A stretch of DNA of 36,748 nt from Alphaproteobacteria bacterium. GTDB taxonomy: Bacteria > Pseudomonadota > Alphaproteobacteria > Thalassobaculales > Thalassobaculaceae. Below the pieces are notes generated by a model that made no database searches, was not told the origin of the DNA, and was given only the letters and a program-made list of their open reading frames with translations. Every line of letters begins with the position of its first letter. The stretch's first letter is position 1. The stretch spans positions 1 through 36,748 of the forward strand of contig JABMNR010000027.1 in assembly GCA_013203465.1 (NCBI GenBank), in the 5' to 3' direction. This document shows, piece after piece, positions 15,817-23,529 of this stretch. A program made the position numbers and the translations under genes.

Positions 15817-17022
15817 ATGACGCACAAAACCTATGACGCGGCGGTCGAGGCGGATTGGGCGCTGGCGACCAAGCTGGTGCGCGGCGGTTTGCGACGCAGC
15901 GCCTTCGGCGAGACCAGCGAGGCGTTGTTCCTCAACTCGGGCTTTGTCTACGACGACGCCGAGGAGGCCGAGGCCCGGTTCAAGGGTGAGGCGGCGGGGT
16001 ACATGTACTCGCGTTACGGCAACCCGACCATCGCCATGCTGGAGGAGCGCTTGGCGTTGTTGGAGGGGGCCGAAGATTGCTTCGCGACGGCGACCGGCAT
16101 GGCCGGTGTGTTCACCGCCCTGATGGCGTCGACCAAGGCCGGCGATCACGTCATCGCCTCGCGGGCGCTGTTCGGGTCGTGCCATCACATCGTCACCCAA
16201 TTGCTGCCGCGTTGGGGGGTCGAGACCACCCTGGTCGACGGTCCCGACCTCGATCAGTGGCAGGCGGCCCTGCGCCCGGAGACGGTGGCGGCGTTCATCG
16301 AGACACCGGCCAATCCGACCTTGGAGTTGATCGACATCGCCGCCGTCGCCGAGATCGTGCATCAAAGCGGCGCTCGGCTGATCGTCGACAACGTGTTCGC
16401 CACGCCGCTGCTGCAGCGGCCGCTGGCGCTGGGCGCCGACGTGGTGGTGTACAGCGCCACCAAGCACATCGACGGCCAGGGGCGGTGCCTCGGTGGCGCG
16501 ATCCTGTCGGACCGTGCCTTCATCCGCGAGAAGGTTGAGCCGCTGATGCGCCATACCGGCCCGTCGCTCAGCCCATTCAACGCCTGGGTCATGCTCAAAG
16601 GGCTTGAGACCCTGGAGCTTCGGGTGACGCGGCACTGCGAGAACGCCGCATTTGTCGCCGCGCGACTGGAACACTCAACGAAAATCAAGCACGTGCTGTA
16701 CCCCGGTCTCGACAGTTTCCCGCAACGCGACCTCGCCCGCCGTCAGATGACCGGCGGGTCAAGTCTGGTGTCGTTCGAGCTCGACGGCGGCAAGGCCGAG
16801 GCGTTCCGGCTGCTGAACGCGCTCACGCTGATCGACATCTCCAACAATCTCGGCGACGCCAAGAGCCTGATCACCCACCCGACCACCACCACCCACAGGG
16901 CCATGGGTGCCGAGGGAAGAGCGGCGATCGGGGTCGGCGATGGTTTGGTGCGGGTGTCGGTCGGCCTGGAGGACAAGCACGACATCGCGGCCGATCTGGA
17001 GCAGGCCCTGACGGCGGTGTAG
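15817..17022 (+). CDS. metZ: O-succinylhomoserine sulfhydrylase
   Basis: This is a 401-residue PLP enzyme of the Cys/Met metabolism family. K216 in YSATKHIDGQG is the PLP lysine, and KHIDGQGR is characteristic of MetZ-type O-succinylhomoserine sulfhydrylases, which form homocysteine from O-succinylhomoserine and sulfide. The frame is open upstream to 15490, but the ATG at 15817, 5 nt after the rhodanese stop, gives the family's normal length. With metY it would give the cell two homocysteine routes using differently acylated homoserine. No second riboswitch is visible before it, so it depends on the metY promoter or an internal promoter. Confidence 0.9.
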   Translation: MTHKTYDAAVEADWALATKLVRGGLRRSAFGETSEALFLNSGFVYDDAEEAEARFKGEAAGYMYSRYGNPTIAMLEERLALLEGAEDCFATATGMAGVFTALMASTKAGDHVIASRALFGSCHHIVTQLLPRWGVETTLVDGPDLDQWQAALRPETVAAFIETPANPTLELIDIAAVAEIVHQSGARLIVDNVFATPLLQRPLALGADVVVYSATKHIDGQGRCLGGAILSDRAFIREKVEPLMRHTGPSLSPFNAWVMLKGLETLELRVTRHCENAAFVAARLEHSTKIKHVLYPGLDSFPQRDLARRQMTGGSSLVSFELDGGKAEAFRLLNALTLIDISNNLGDAKSLITHPTTTTHRAMGAEGRAAIGVGDGLVRVSVGLEDKHDIAADLEQALTAV

Positions 17023-17065
17023 GCGCCGTTTACGGAGTTCCGGCGAGGCGATACAAGCCTTATCG

Positions 17066-18309
17066 ATGACCGACCCGATCAAGGCGTTCTACGAGACCCA
17101 CCCCTATCCGGCGCGTCGCGGGGATCAGACCGCCATGGGCGGGATCTTGCCGAGTAGTCTGCCGGTCATCGTTCACTATATTTTTGGCGGACGCTGGTCA
17201 CGCGCGAGACCGTTTCGTGCGTTGGTCGCCGGGGTGGTACCGGTGACGCCATTTTGGCCTTGGCGTGGCACCTTGAGCGGTTCGGGATCACCGGCGAGCT
17301 TGTGTCCCTCGATGTATCAAACCGTTCGACGGCGATTGCGCGGGAACGGGCGGCCTCGGCAGGGATTGGCAATACCGAGTTCCGGGTCGGCGCGATCGAG
17401 GATCTGCCGATCGACGGCTCGGGGATGTTCGACTACATCGATTGCAGCGGGATTTTGAATCATGTCGTCGATCCGGTGGCGGCGCTGGCCCGACTTGCCC
17501 GAGTGCTCGTGCCGGGCGGTGGTATGGGTGTCATGGCCTACGGCGCGCTTGGCCGAACCGGTGTGTATCCCGCGCAGGAGGCGTTGCGTCTGTTGGCTAA
17601 AGCCGAACCCGTGACGGCCGATCTTGCGCGTCTGTTCGTTGAGGGGTTGCCGGACGAGAACTGGCTACGGAAGAACGCGGCCTTTGCGGGTGTAGCCAAT
17701 ACCGACGATGTGGAGCTCGCCGACATCTTGCTGAATCCGCGTGACAGGGCGTTTTCCGTGCGTGATCTGGTGACGCTGTTCGCGGGTCAGGGGCTTGCAA
17801 TTCGAACGTTTCTGCCACCGGTAATGTACGATCCGGTGCCCGTTCTTCGCGAGCCGACCTTGCGTGAGCGCGCGAACAATCTGTCGCAGGTTGAGCGGTG
17901 GTGTCTGGCGGAACTGATGCAGGGAACCCTCAACAAGCATGTGTTCTACGCGGTCAAGAAGAATGCAGAGAGTGGTGAGATCATGTCGTTGCTGGACGAC
18001 CCCGAGACCTTGATGATTCCCCACGGCATGAACCCATCGGCGCTGGCTCAGGCTGTTCTTGACGCTGGGCGTGAGGATCAACCGGTTGGCATTCAGTTCA
18101 TGGTCGACGGACGCCAGCGGTCGATGGCGGTCAGCTTCTCCGTCGCCGAGCTTGCGATCATGCGGTTGATCGAGGGGCCGACCGCCGTGCGAACGATCGT
18201 GGAACGCCTCGGCGATAAGATCGATCCCCCGATCGTGCATGATGCTCTGAGGCGGGTGGTAACTGTGTTCGAAAAGGTGGCTGGCCTGCATCTCATGCGA
18301 CTCGGTTGA
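17066..18309 (+). pseudogene. SAM-dependent methyltransferase gene with a one-base frameshift
   Basis: The frame from the ATG at 17066 starts like a class I methyltransferase (FYETHPYPARR) and runs to RALVAG. Then GCC-GGGG-TGGT at 17228-17238 lacks one G relative to the expected VAGGGTGDA motif I. In the next frame the protein resumes as GTGDAILALAWHLERFG and continues to the stop at 18309, with an acidic motif II (VSLDVSN), EDLPIDGSGMFDYID, and a C-terminal extension of about 110 residues. The whole span is 1244 nt; adding one base gives an uninterrupted 414-residue protein. A start at 17254 exists but would omit the SAM-binding glycine loop. The cause is either a genuine inactivating deletion in a G-run or a homopolymer sequencing error. 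Confidence 0.8.
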
Positions 18310-18413
18310 GCATCACCGCGACAGGAAAGCGTCGACGCTGGTGGGCCTCTATCCGCGAACCTTGGTATAAGGTCCGGGAACGATGACCTCTCCCCGGAAC
18401 GGATGCGATTTTG

Positions 18414-19262
18414 ATGCCGAGCCAAGAGCAGGACATGTTGACGCGTTACCAGGCGCGGGGGGCGATGGGGTTTCGTGGTACCGACTCCCGGGTATCGATG
18501 TTGCGGCAACAATCCCCGATCCGGTTTCTTCGTCCGGTGTCCGAGATCGGTGATCCGACGACGGCGGTGATTGTGAACACCGCCGGGGGTGTGGTCGGCG
18601 GCGATCGTCTGTCGATAGATCTGTCGGCTCACGAAGGGGCCTCGGCGCTCGTCACAGGGCAGGCGGCTGAGAAGATCTACCGCTCCGACGGACGAGACGC
18701 CGAGATTACGGTTTCCGTCACCTGCCACGCCGGGTCGCGCTTGGAGGTCCTGCCGCAGGGCACGATCCTGTTCGACGGCGCGCGGATGCGCCGTTCCACG
18801 ACGCTCGATGTCGACCGGGACTCCACGCTTCTGTTCGGTGAGATCTTGGCTTTCGGTCGGGCGGCCATGGGGGAAACGCTGCTGACCGGTCACACCGACG
18901 ACCGGATCGATCTCCGCCAGCAAGGGCGCCGTGTCTGGGCCGACGCGTTCCGGTTGGACGAAAACATGATGCGGGCACTGGCGGGCCGCTCCGGTCTCAA
19001 CGGCGCGACCGCGTCCGCCATGGTGTGTCTTGTCTGTCCGCGCCCGGCGGACATTCTGACGGACGTGCGGCGGCTCCTCGTGTGCTTGACGGGTGATGGA
19101 TACCAAGCCGCCGCCGCCACGTTCGAGAACGGACCGTTGATCGTGCGGTGGCTCGGGAAGGATGGCGCGGCCCTGCGTCGGTCGTTTGGCGGGGTGTGGA
19201 TGCATCTCCGGTCCGCTGTCCTTAAGCGTCCGGCGCGAATGCCCAAGATTTGGTCGATTTGA
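18414..19262 (+). CDS. ureD: Urease accessory protein UreD
   Basis: This is a 282-residue protein of the UreD/UreH family, which binds apo-urease and with UreF and UreG forms the complex that delivers nickel and carbonates the active-site lysine. Recognizable parts are NTAGGVVGGD (near residue 60), the segment ending in AEKIYRS, and LEVLPQGTILFDGA. Starts are possible at TTG 18411, ATG 18414 and ATG 18435; the last has GCAGGA before it, so the true start may be 18435. It is the first gene of the cluster and is followed after 83 bp by ureA. The protein looks complete, although the catalytic subunit it should serve is missing from this window. Confidence 0.9.
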   Translation: MPSQEQDMLTRYQARGAMGFRGTDSRVSMLRQQSPIRFLRPVSEIGDPTTAVIVNTAGGVVGGDRLSIDLSAHEGASALVTGQAAEKIYRSDGRDAEITVSVTCHAGSRLEVLPQGTILFDGARMRRSTTLDVDRDSTLLFGEILAFGRAAMGETLLTGHTDDRIDLRQQGRRVWADAFRLDENMMRALAGRSGLNGATASAMVCLVCPRPADILTDVRRLLVCLTGDGYQAAAATFENGPLIVRWLGKDGAALRRSFGGVWMHLRSAVLKRPARMPKIWSI

Positions 19263-19345
19263 CTATTGATTGTGCAATGCACTGAAATCTCGACAACTTC
19301 CCGAATGCTCGTCACCCTGTGCCCGGGATCAAACGGAGGCACGCG

Positions 19346-19648
19346 ATGAATCTCACCCCTCGGGAGAAGGACAAGCTGCTGGTGGCGATGGCGGCGATGG
19401 TCGCGCGGCGCCGCCTGGAGCGCGGCGTCAAGTTGAACTACCCCGAAGCGATCGCGCTTATCTCCGACTATGTGGTCGAGGGAGCCCGCGACGGCCGCAG
19501 TGTCGCCGACCTAATGGCGGATGGGGCGACGGTGATCACCCGCGAGCAGGTGATGGACGGCATCGCCGAGATGATCCACGAGGTTCAGGTGGAAGCGACC
19601 TTCCCGGACGGCACCAAGCTCGTCACCGTGCACGAACCGATCCGCTGA
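19346..19648 (+). CDS. ureA: Urease gamma subunit
   Basis: This is a 100-residue urease gamma subunit of exactly the family's usual length. It shows [12 protein letters not shown] at the N-terminus, [11 protein letters not shown], and the C-terminal [22 protein letters not shown] at 19335-19339 lies 6 nt before the ATG. It is a structural subunit of the (alpha beta gamma)3 urease. The ureB start follows 11 nt downstream. The gene itself is intact, but its normal partners are truncated (beta) or absent (alpha). Confidence 0.95.
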   Translation: MNLTPREKDKLLVAMAAMVARRRLERGVKLNYPEAIALISDYVVEGARDGRSVADLMADGATVITREQVMDGIAEMIHEVQVEATFPDGTKLVTVHEPIR

Positions 19649-19659
19649 GGGAGGCGACG

Positions 19660-19854
19660 ATGAAACCAGGCGAAATTCTCCCCGGCGATGGCGAGATCGA
19701 GCTGAACGCCGGTGCCGAGCGGGTCGCGATCACGGTGGCCAACACCGGCGATCGGCCGATCCAGGTCGGCAGCCACTATCACTTCGCCGAGACCAATCCG
19801 GCCCTCGCTTTCGATCGGGAGGCCGCGCGTGGCCGCAGGCTCGATATTCCGGCG
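19660..19854 (+). pseudogene. ureB: Truncated urease beta subunit (5' part only)
   Basis: The first 65 codons are a clear UreB, with [33 protein letters not shown] and [15 protein letters not shown]. Full-length UreB is about 101-110 residues. After LDIPA the expected continuation (GTAVRFEPG...-like) is missing and the DNA passes directly into ureE sequence in another frame. The UreB frame stays open by chance through the ureE remnant to a TGA at 20224-20226, which overlaps the ureF ATG, so a chimeric 188-residue protein rich in arginine could be made. A good Shine-Dalgarno (GGGAGG) precedes the ATG. The beta subunit is not expected to function. Confidence 0.9.
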
Positions 19855-20233
19855 CCGCGTCCGGCTCGATACCGACGGCGGCGAGGAGGTTCTGCTCGAT
19901 CTCGAACGCGCGGTCGCCATGGCGGGCGGCGATGGCCTGGAGTTGGACGACGGTGGGTGGATCGAGGTGCGGGCGGCGGCGGAACCGCTGCTGGAGATCC
20001 GCGCGGCCGAGCCGACGCGGTTCGCCCGGCTGGCATGGCATCTCGGCAACCGGCATATCCCGACCGAGATCGCGCCCGATGCCATCCGTATCCGGCCCGA
20101 CCATGTACTGGAAGCGATGCTAATCGGCCTGGGGGCGGTGGTTGCCCATGTGGTGTTGCCGTTCCAACCGGAGGGCGGCGCCTATGGCGGGCAGGACCAC
20201 GGCGGCGGTCACGGTCACGGTCATGACCATTGA
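19847..20233 (+). pseudogene. ureE: 5'-truncated urease accessory protein UreE
   Basis: From about 19847 the frame reads [18 protein letters not shown], then [26 protein letters not shown], the nickel-binding-domain signature GNRHIPTEI, and a His-rich tail (GHGHGHDH). This is the body and C-terminal metallochaperone domain of UreE. The first roughly 35-45 residues and the natural start codon are missing; they were lost with ureC in the junction at about 19847-19856. The only in-frame ATG that could restart is near 19919. The frame ends 11 nt inside ureF, a normal ureE-ureF overlap. UreE delivers Ni(II) to the UreDFG complex. This remnant could make a partial C-terminal domain at best. Confidence 0.88.
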
Positions 20234-20912
20234 TCAGGCGCCTTTGCTGCGCCTGCTGGCGTGGTTGTCTCCGTCCTTTCCGGTTGGAAGTTTCGCCTAC
20301 AGCCACGGCTTGGAGGCCGCCCGCGAGCTTGATCTGGTCACCGACCGGGCCTCGTTGACCGATTGGATCGACGGCGCGGTGGCCTTTGGCTCGGCGCGAA
20401 ATGACGCGGTGATCCTGGCTTGTGCTCACCGCGCGGTCATCGAGGACGATGTCGAGGCGTTGCGGGAAGTGGCCGATGTGGCCGCCACGTTGTTCGGCTC
20501 CCCGGAGCTGGCGGGTGAGTCCCTGGGCCAAGGCACGGCGTTCTGGCGGACGGTGGCGGTGGCGTGGCCGCATCCCCGCTTCGAACGTCTGACGGCCATC
20601 CTGCCGCGTGGCCGCATCGCCTATCCCGTCGCGGTTGCCACGGCGGCGGCGGTGCATGGGGTTAGTCGTCGCGATACGCTCGCCGCCTTTCTGCATGGCT
20701 TTGCCGCCAACGCGGTGTCGGCGGCGATCCGCTTGGGGATCATCGGCCAGACCGATGGCCAGATCGCCACCAGCCGGTTGGAAGAGCGGGTTGCATCGAT
20801 ATCGGACAGCGTCCACGACGCGACGCTCGACGACATCGGCTCGGCCTCGCTGATGATCGACCTGCTGACCCTATGGCACGAAACCCAGACCACGAGGTTG
20901 TTCCGATCATGA
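20223..20912 (+). CDS. ureF: Urease accessory protein UreF
   Basis: This 229-residue all-helical accessory protein is recognized by [21 protein letters not shown] at the N-terminus (abbreviated here as [15 protein letters not shown]), then [11 protein letters not shown] and a C-terminal RLF. UreF bridges UreD and UreG in the urease maturation complex and checks GTP-dependent activation. The ATG at 20223 is chosen because it begins the conserved family N-terminus; the upstream open frame overlaps ureE and is spurious. It overlaps the ureE frame by 11 nt and its stop overlaps the ureG start as ATGA, so the distal cluster is translationally coupled. The protein appears complete. Confidence 0.93.
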   Translation: MTIDQAPLLRLLAWLSPSFPVGSFAYSHGLEAARELDLVTDRASLTDWIDGAVAFGSARNDAVILACAHRAVIEDDVEALREVADVAATLFGSPELAGESLGQGTAFWRTVAVAWPHPRFERLTAILPRGRIAYPVAVATAAAVHGVSRRDTLAAFLHGFAANAVSAAIRLGIIGQTDGQIATSRLEERVASISDSVHDATLDDIGSASLMIDLLTLWHETQTTRLFRS

Positions 20913-21550
20913 CCATGTCCGTAGAACCGGTGCTTTCACATGGACCGCTGCGTGTCGGCGTCGGCGGCCCGGTCGGGTCCGGCAAGACCAAGCTGTTGGA
21001 ATGTCTGTGCAAGCAGATGCGGGATCGCCACGACATCGTGGTGATCACCAACGACATCTACACTCGCGAGGATCAGGAGATTCTGACCCGCACCGGTGCG
21101 TTGGACGCCGAGCGGATCATGGGGGTGGAGACCGGTGGGTGCCCGCACACCGCGATCCGCGAGGACGCCTCGATCAACCTCGCCGCCATCGATCGCATGG
21201 TCGATCTGTTTCCCAAGGCGGGACTCTGTCTGATCGAATCCGGCGGCGACAATCTGGCCGCGACGTTCAGCCCCGAGCTGGCCGATCTGACGATCTACGT
21301 GATCGACGTCTCGGCCGGCGACAAGATCCCGCGCAAGGGAGGGCCCGGCATCACCCGGTCCGATCTGTTGGTGATCAACAAGATCGATCTAGCCCCCATG
21401 GTCGGCGCCAGCCTGGAGGTGATGGACCGGGACGCCAAGAAGATGCGCGGCGACCGGCCGTTCATCTTCACCAATTTGAAGGACGGCAAGGGGGTGACCG
21501 AGATCGTGTCCTTCATCGAGCGCGAGGGCGGGTTGTCAGGCGAGCGGTGA
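20909..21550 (+). CDS. ureG: Urease accessory GTPase UreG
   Basis: This 213-residue SIMIBI-class GTPase powers nickel insertion into urease. The P-loop GPVGSGKT is at residues 20-27, the conserved nickel-binding CPH at 78-80, [15 protein letters not shown] is the characteristic UreG element, and NKID is the guanine-specificity motif. The ATG at 20909 overlaps the ureF stop (ATGA). An upstream in-frame start at 20873 lies inside ureF and is not favoured. It is the last gene of the cluster and is followed by a very long hairpin. It is intact and may persist because it can be translated independently of the damaged ureB-ureE region. Confidence 0.95.
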   Translation: MTMSVEPVLSHGPLRVGVGGPVGSGKTKLLECLCKQMRDRHDIVVITNDIYTREDQEILTRTGALDAERIMGVETGGCPHTAIREDASINLAAIDRMVDLFPKAGLCLIESGGDNLAATFSPELADLTIYVIDVSAGDKIPRKGGPGITRSDLLVINKIDLAPMVGASLEVMDRDAKKMRGDRPFIFTNLKDGKGVTEIVSFIEREGGLSGER

Positions 21551-21575
21551 AGTACTCAACAATTTCCATGACCCG

Positions 21576-21645
21576 AGATAGAGCAGATCGTGAGAAATCC
21601 GAGCCGCTTAGTGGCTCTGATTGCTCTCGTGGATCTGCTCTATCT
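21576..21645. terminator. Very long hairpin after ureG
   Basis: AGATAGAGCAGATC (21576-21589) is perfectly complementary over 14 bp to GATCTGCTCTATCT (21632-21645). The stem continues inward with GAGA/TCTC, AATC/GATT and GAGCC/GGCTC around a 7-nt loop (GCTTAGT), giving close to 29 pairs with small bulges. It lies 25 bp past ureG, in the gap before a convergent gene. A bidirectional terminator is the simplest reading. The AT-richer composition also fits a small inserted repeat or an RNA element. Confidence 0.6.
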
Positions 21646-21667
21646 TAATGAATAAGAGGGCGATTCA

Positions 21668-21707
21668 CGACCACTACCAAGCCACGCAAGTGATCTGATA
21701 GTGGTCG
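21668..21707. terminator. Second hairpin between ureG and the convergent methyltransferase
   Basis: CGACCACTA (21668-21676) pairs perfectly with TAGTGGTCG (21699-21707). Within its 22-nt loop, CAC/GTG closes a GCAA tetraloop (GNRA type). It ends 29 bp before the methyltransferase stop, so it could terminate minus-strand transcription from the methylmalonyl-CoA mutase operon. There is no T-run on either strand. Confidence 0.45.
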
Positions 21708-21735
21708 ATCGCACTCTAGCGCCTCCACCGGATGA

Positions 21736-22488
21736 TCAGCCGGCGCGACCCACCACCGCGATGATCTCCGGACTGTGAGCCGGACCGAACGGGTGGCCAT
21801 CCCAGTCGCCGAGCCACTCGATGGCCCGCAAGCCGGCGGCCTCGATCAGACGCGTGAGGTGATCGCGGTCGATGAAGCGGAGCTTGCTGTCGCCGACCCG
21901 CTCATCGCCGGTGTCGAGGAAGCGGAAACGTGTGTCGATCAGAATCAACCCGGTCGCCGGATCGACGGTGGCGGCGTTGACTTCCGAGATCCGGCCGAAC
22001 GCCGGGCTGTCGACGACGGTCGACGCATCCGGCGTCCAGCGCTCCCAAGCCCGCATCGCCGGGTTGCGGGTCTCGAAAGCGAACCGCCCCTCCGGCCGCA
22101 GATGCCGGGCGACAGCACGCAGCAGCGCCACCGCGTCGTCATCGGTCAGCACCGCCTGGAACGCGTGGCCGGTCATGTAGCCGAAGGCGAACCGGTGATT
22201 GAGGTCCAGGTCCTGTCCGGCCGAGCGTACCCAGGTCACCGCCTCGGCACCGAGGCGGGAGCGCGCCACCCGCATCATGCCCTCGGCCGGATCGGCGCCG
22301 ACCACCGCAATCCCCTCGGCGGCGATGGCACAGGCCAGCATGCCGGTGCCGCACCCGAGATCGAGCACCGGCCCGCCGGAGGCGACGGCCCGCGCCTTGT
22401 AGAAATCGTCACACGCCATCCAGGGATTGAACAAATCGTACAGCTCGGCCAGCTCGGGCTGCTCGAACACCGGGTCGATCGGGGTCAT
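21736..22488 (-). CDS. Class I SAM-dependent methyltransferase
   Basis: This is a 250-residue Rossmann-fold methyltransferase with motif I VLDLGCGTGM at residues 41-50, the acidic strand VVGADPAEGMM, and a post-III region containing LRPEGRFAFETRNP. The subfamily resembles small-molecule methyltransferases of the Methyltransf_11/25 type. The start at 22488 overlaps the meaB stop as ATGA, so it is the last gene of the mutA-scpA-meaB operon by translational coupling. The longer open frame upstream lies inside meaB. A link to methylmalonyl-CoA metabolism is suggested only by position, and the acceptor is unknown. Confidence 0.82.
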   Translation of the reverse strand: MTPIDPVFEQPELAELYDLFNPWMACDDFYKARAVASGGPVLDLGCGTGMLACAIAAEGIAVVGADPAEGMMRVARSRLGAEAVTWVRSAGQDLDLNHRFAFGYMTGHAFQAVLTDDDAVALLRAVARHLRPEGRFAFETRNPAMRAWERWTPDASTVVDSPAFGRISEVNAATVDPATGLILIDTRFRFLDTGDERVGDSKLRFIDRDHLTRLIEAAGLRAIEWLGDWDGHPFGPAHSPEIIAVVGRAG

Positions 22489-23525
22489 GCGTCGCCCCGC
22501 TCGGCCCCAAACACCTTCAGCAGCCGGTCCGCCGCCAAGGCCGGGGTAGTCTCGCCCTTGGCCACCGCCGCCTCCAGCGTCGCCGCCGCGTCGCGCACCG
22601 CCGGATGATCGTCGAGGGCCGCCATCAATCGGTCGCGGACCATGGCCCACATCCAGCGGACTTGCTGCCCCGCGCGTTTGGCATCGAACGCGTTGCCGCC
22701 GTCGACCGCCGCCGCTTCCAAGACTTGGCGATGCTCCCGCACGGTGTCCCAGACCTCGGTGATGCCGGTCCGGGTCAGCGCCGAGCAGGTCAGCACCCGG
22801 GCCGACCAGTGCGGGTCGGCCGGTTGCAGGATGTGCAGCGCGCCCTTGTACTCCCGCGTCGCCCGCAGCGCCCGGTCGGTGTTGTCGCCGTCGGCCTTGT
22901 TGACCACCAGCAGATCGGCGATCTCCAGAATCCCCTTCTTGATGCCTTGCAACTCGTCACCGGCGCCCGGCAGCATCAACACCAGGAACAGGTCGACCAT
23001 CTCGGCCACCGTGGTCTCGGACTGACCCACGCCCACGGTCTCCACCAGCACTACGTCATACCCGGCGGCCTCGACCACCACCATGCTCTCGCGGGTCGCC
23101 CGGGCCACCCCGCCCAACGTGCCGGCCGAGGGCGAGGGGCGGATGAAGGCGTTCGGATCCTGGCCGAGCTCGGTCATCCGGGTTTTGTCACCGAGGATCG
23201 AGCCGCCGGTGCGGCCGCTGGTCGGATCGACCGCCAGCACCGCGACCTTGCGGCCCGCTCCGGTCAGTTGCGTGCCCAAGGCCTCGATAAAGGTGGATTT
23301 ACCGACCCCCGGTACCCCGGTAATGCCAACCCGGTGCGCCTTGCCCGCGTGTGGCAATAGCTGGACCAGCATCTCCTGGGCTTGGACGCGATGCTCGGGC
23401 TTGCGGGATTCCACCAGCGTGATGGCCCGGGCGACGGTGGCCCGGTCACCGGCCAGCACGCCGTCGACATAGTCGGCGACCGACAGCGCGCGCCGCCTTG
23501 GCACGTCGGCAGGCGAGTGGTTCAT
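22485..23525 (-). CDS. meaB: Methylmalonyl-CoA mutase-associated GTPase MeaB
   Basis: This 346-residue G3E-family GTPase (MeaB/ArgK) protects methylmalonyl-CoA mutase from inactivation and gates adenosylcobalamin loading. The P-loop GVPGVGKST is at residues 70-78. The segment containing DPTSGRTGGSILGDK, the ETVGVGQSE switch region and the NKADGDN base-specificity motif are all family-typical. It starts 4 nt after the scpA stop and its own stop overlaps the next methyltransferase, so it belongs to the mutase operon. The length matches the family. The older ArgK kinase annotation is not supported by context here. Confidence 0.94.
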   Translation of the reverse strand: MNHSPADVPRRRALSVADYVDGVLAGDRATVARAITLVESRKPEHRVQAQEMLVQLLPHAGKAHRVGITGVPGVGKSTFIEALGTQLTGAGRKVAVLAVDPTSGRTGGSILGDKTRMTELGQDPNAFIRPSPSAGTLGGVARATRESMVVVEAAGYDVVLVETVGVGQSETTVAEMVDLFLVLMLPGAGDELQGIKKGILEIADLLVVNKADGDNTDRALRATREYKGALHILQPADPHWSARVLTCSALTRTGITEVWDTVREHRQVLEAAAVDGGNAFDAKRAGQQVRWMWAMVRDRLMAALDDHPAVRDAAATLEAAVAKGETTPALAADRLLKVFGAERGDA

Positions 23526-23529
23526 TCGG

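Noticed and set aside
17254-18309. Independent methyltransferase gene starting at 17254
   Set aside because: This start would omit the SAM-binding glycine motif, which is encoded immediately upstream in the same frame. The preceding frame supplies the matching N-terminus, so one frameshifted gene is more likely.
18361-18375. TATAAG at 18366-18371 as the ureD promoter -10
   Set aside because: No acceptable -35 box lies 16-18 bp upstream, so the match was not considered enough for a promoter call.
18310-18413. Possible small gene or riboswitch (nickel or guanidine type) before ureD
   Set aside because: No convincing small frame with a ribosome binding site and no recognizable conserved riboswitch core was seen in these 104 bases.
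19272-19282. Palindrome GTGCA-A-TGCAC between ureD and ureA as a nitrogen regulator (NtrC) site
   Set aside because: NtrC sites have the half-sites in the opposite order (TGCAC...GTGCA) with a longer spacer, and no sigma-54 promoter (GG-N10-GC type) is visible nearby. An 11-bp palindrome alone is weak evidence.
22605-23360. Long plus-strand frame opposite meaB
   Set aside because: It is low-complexity antisense translation of meaB without motifs.
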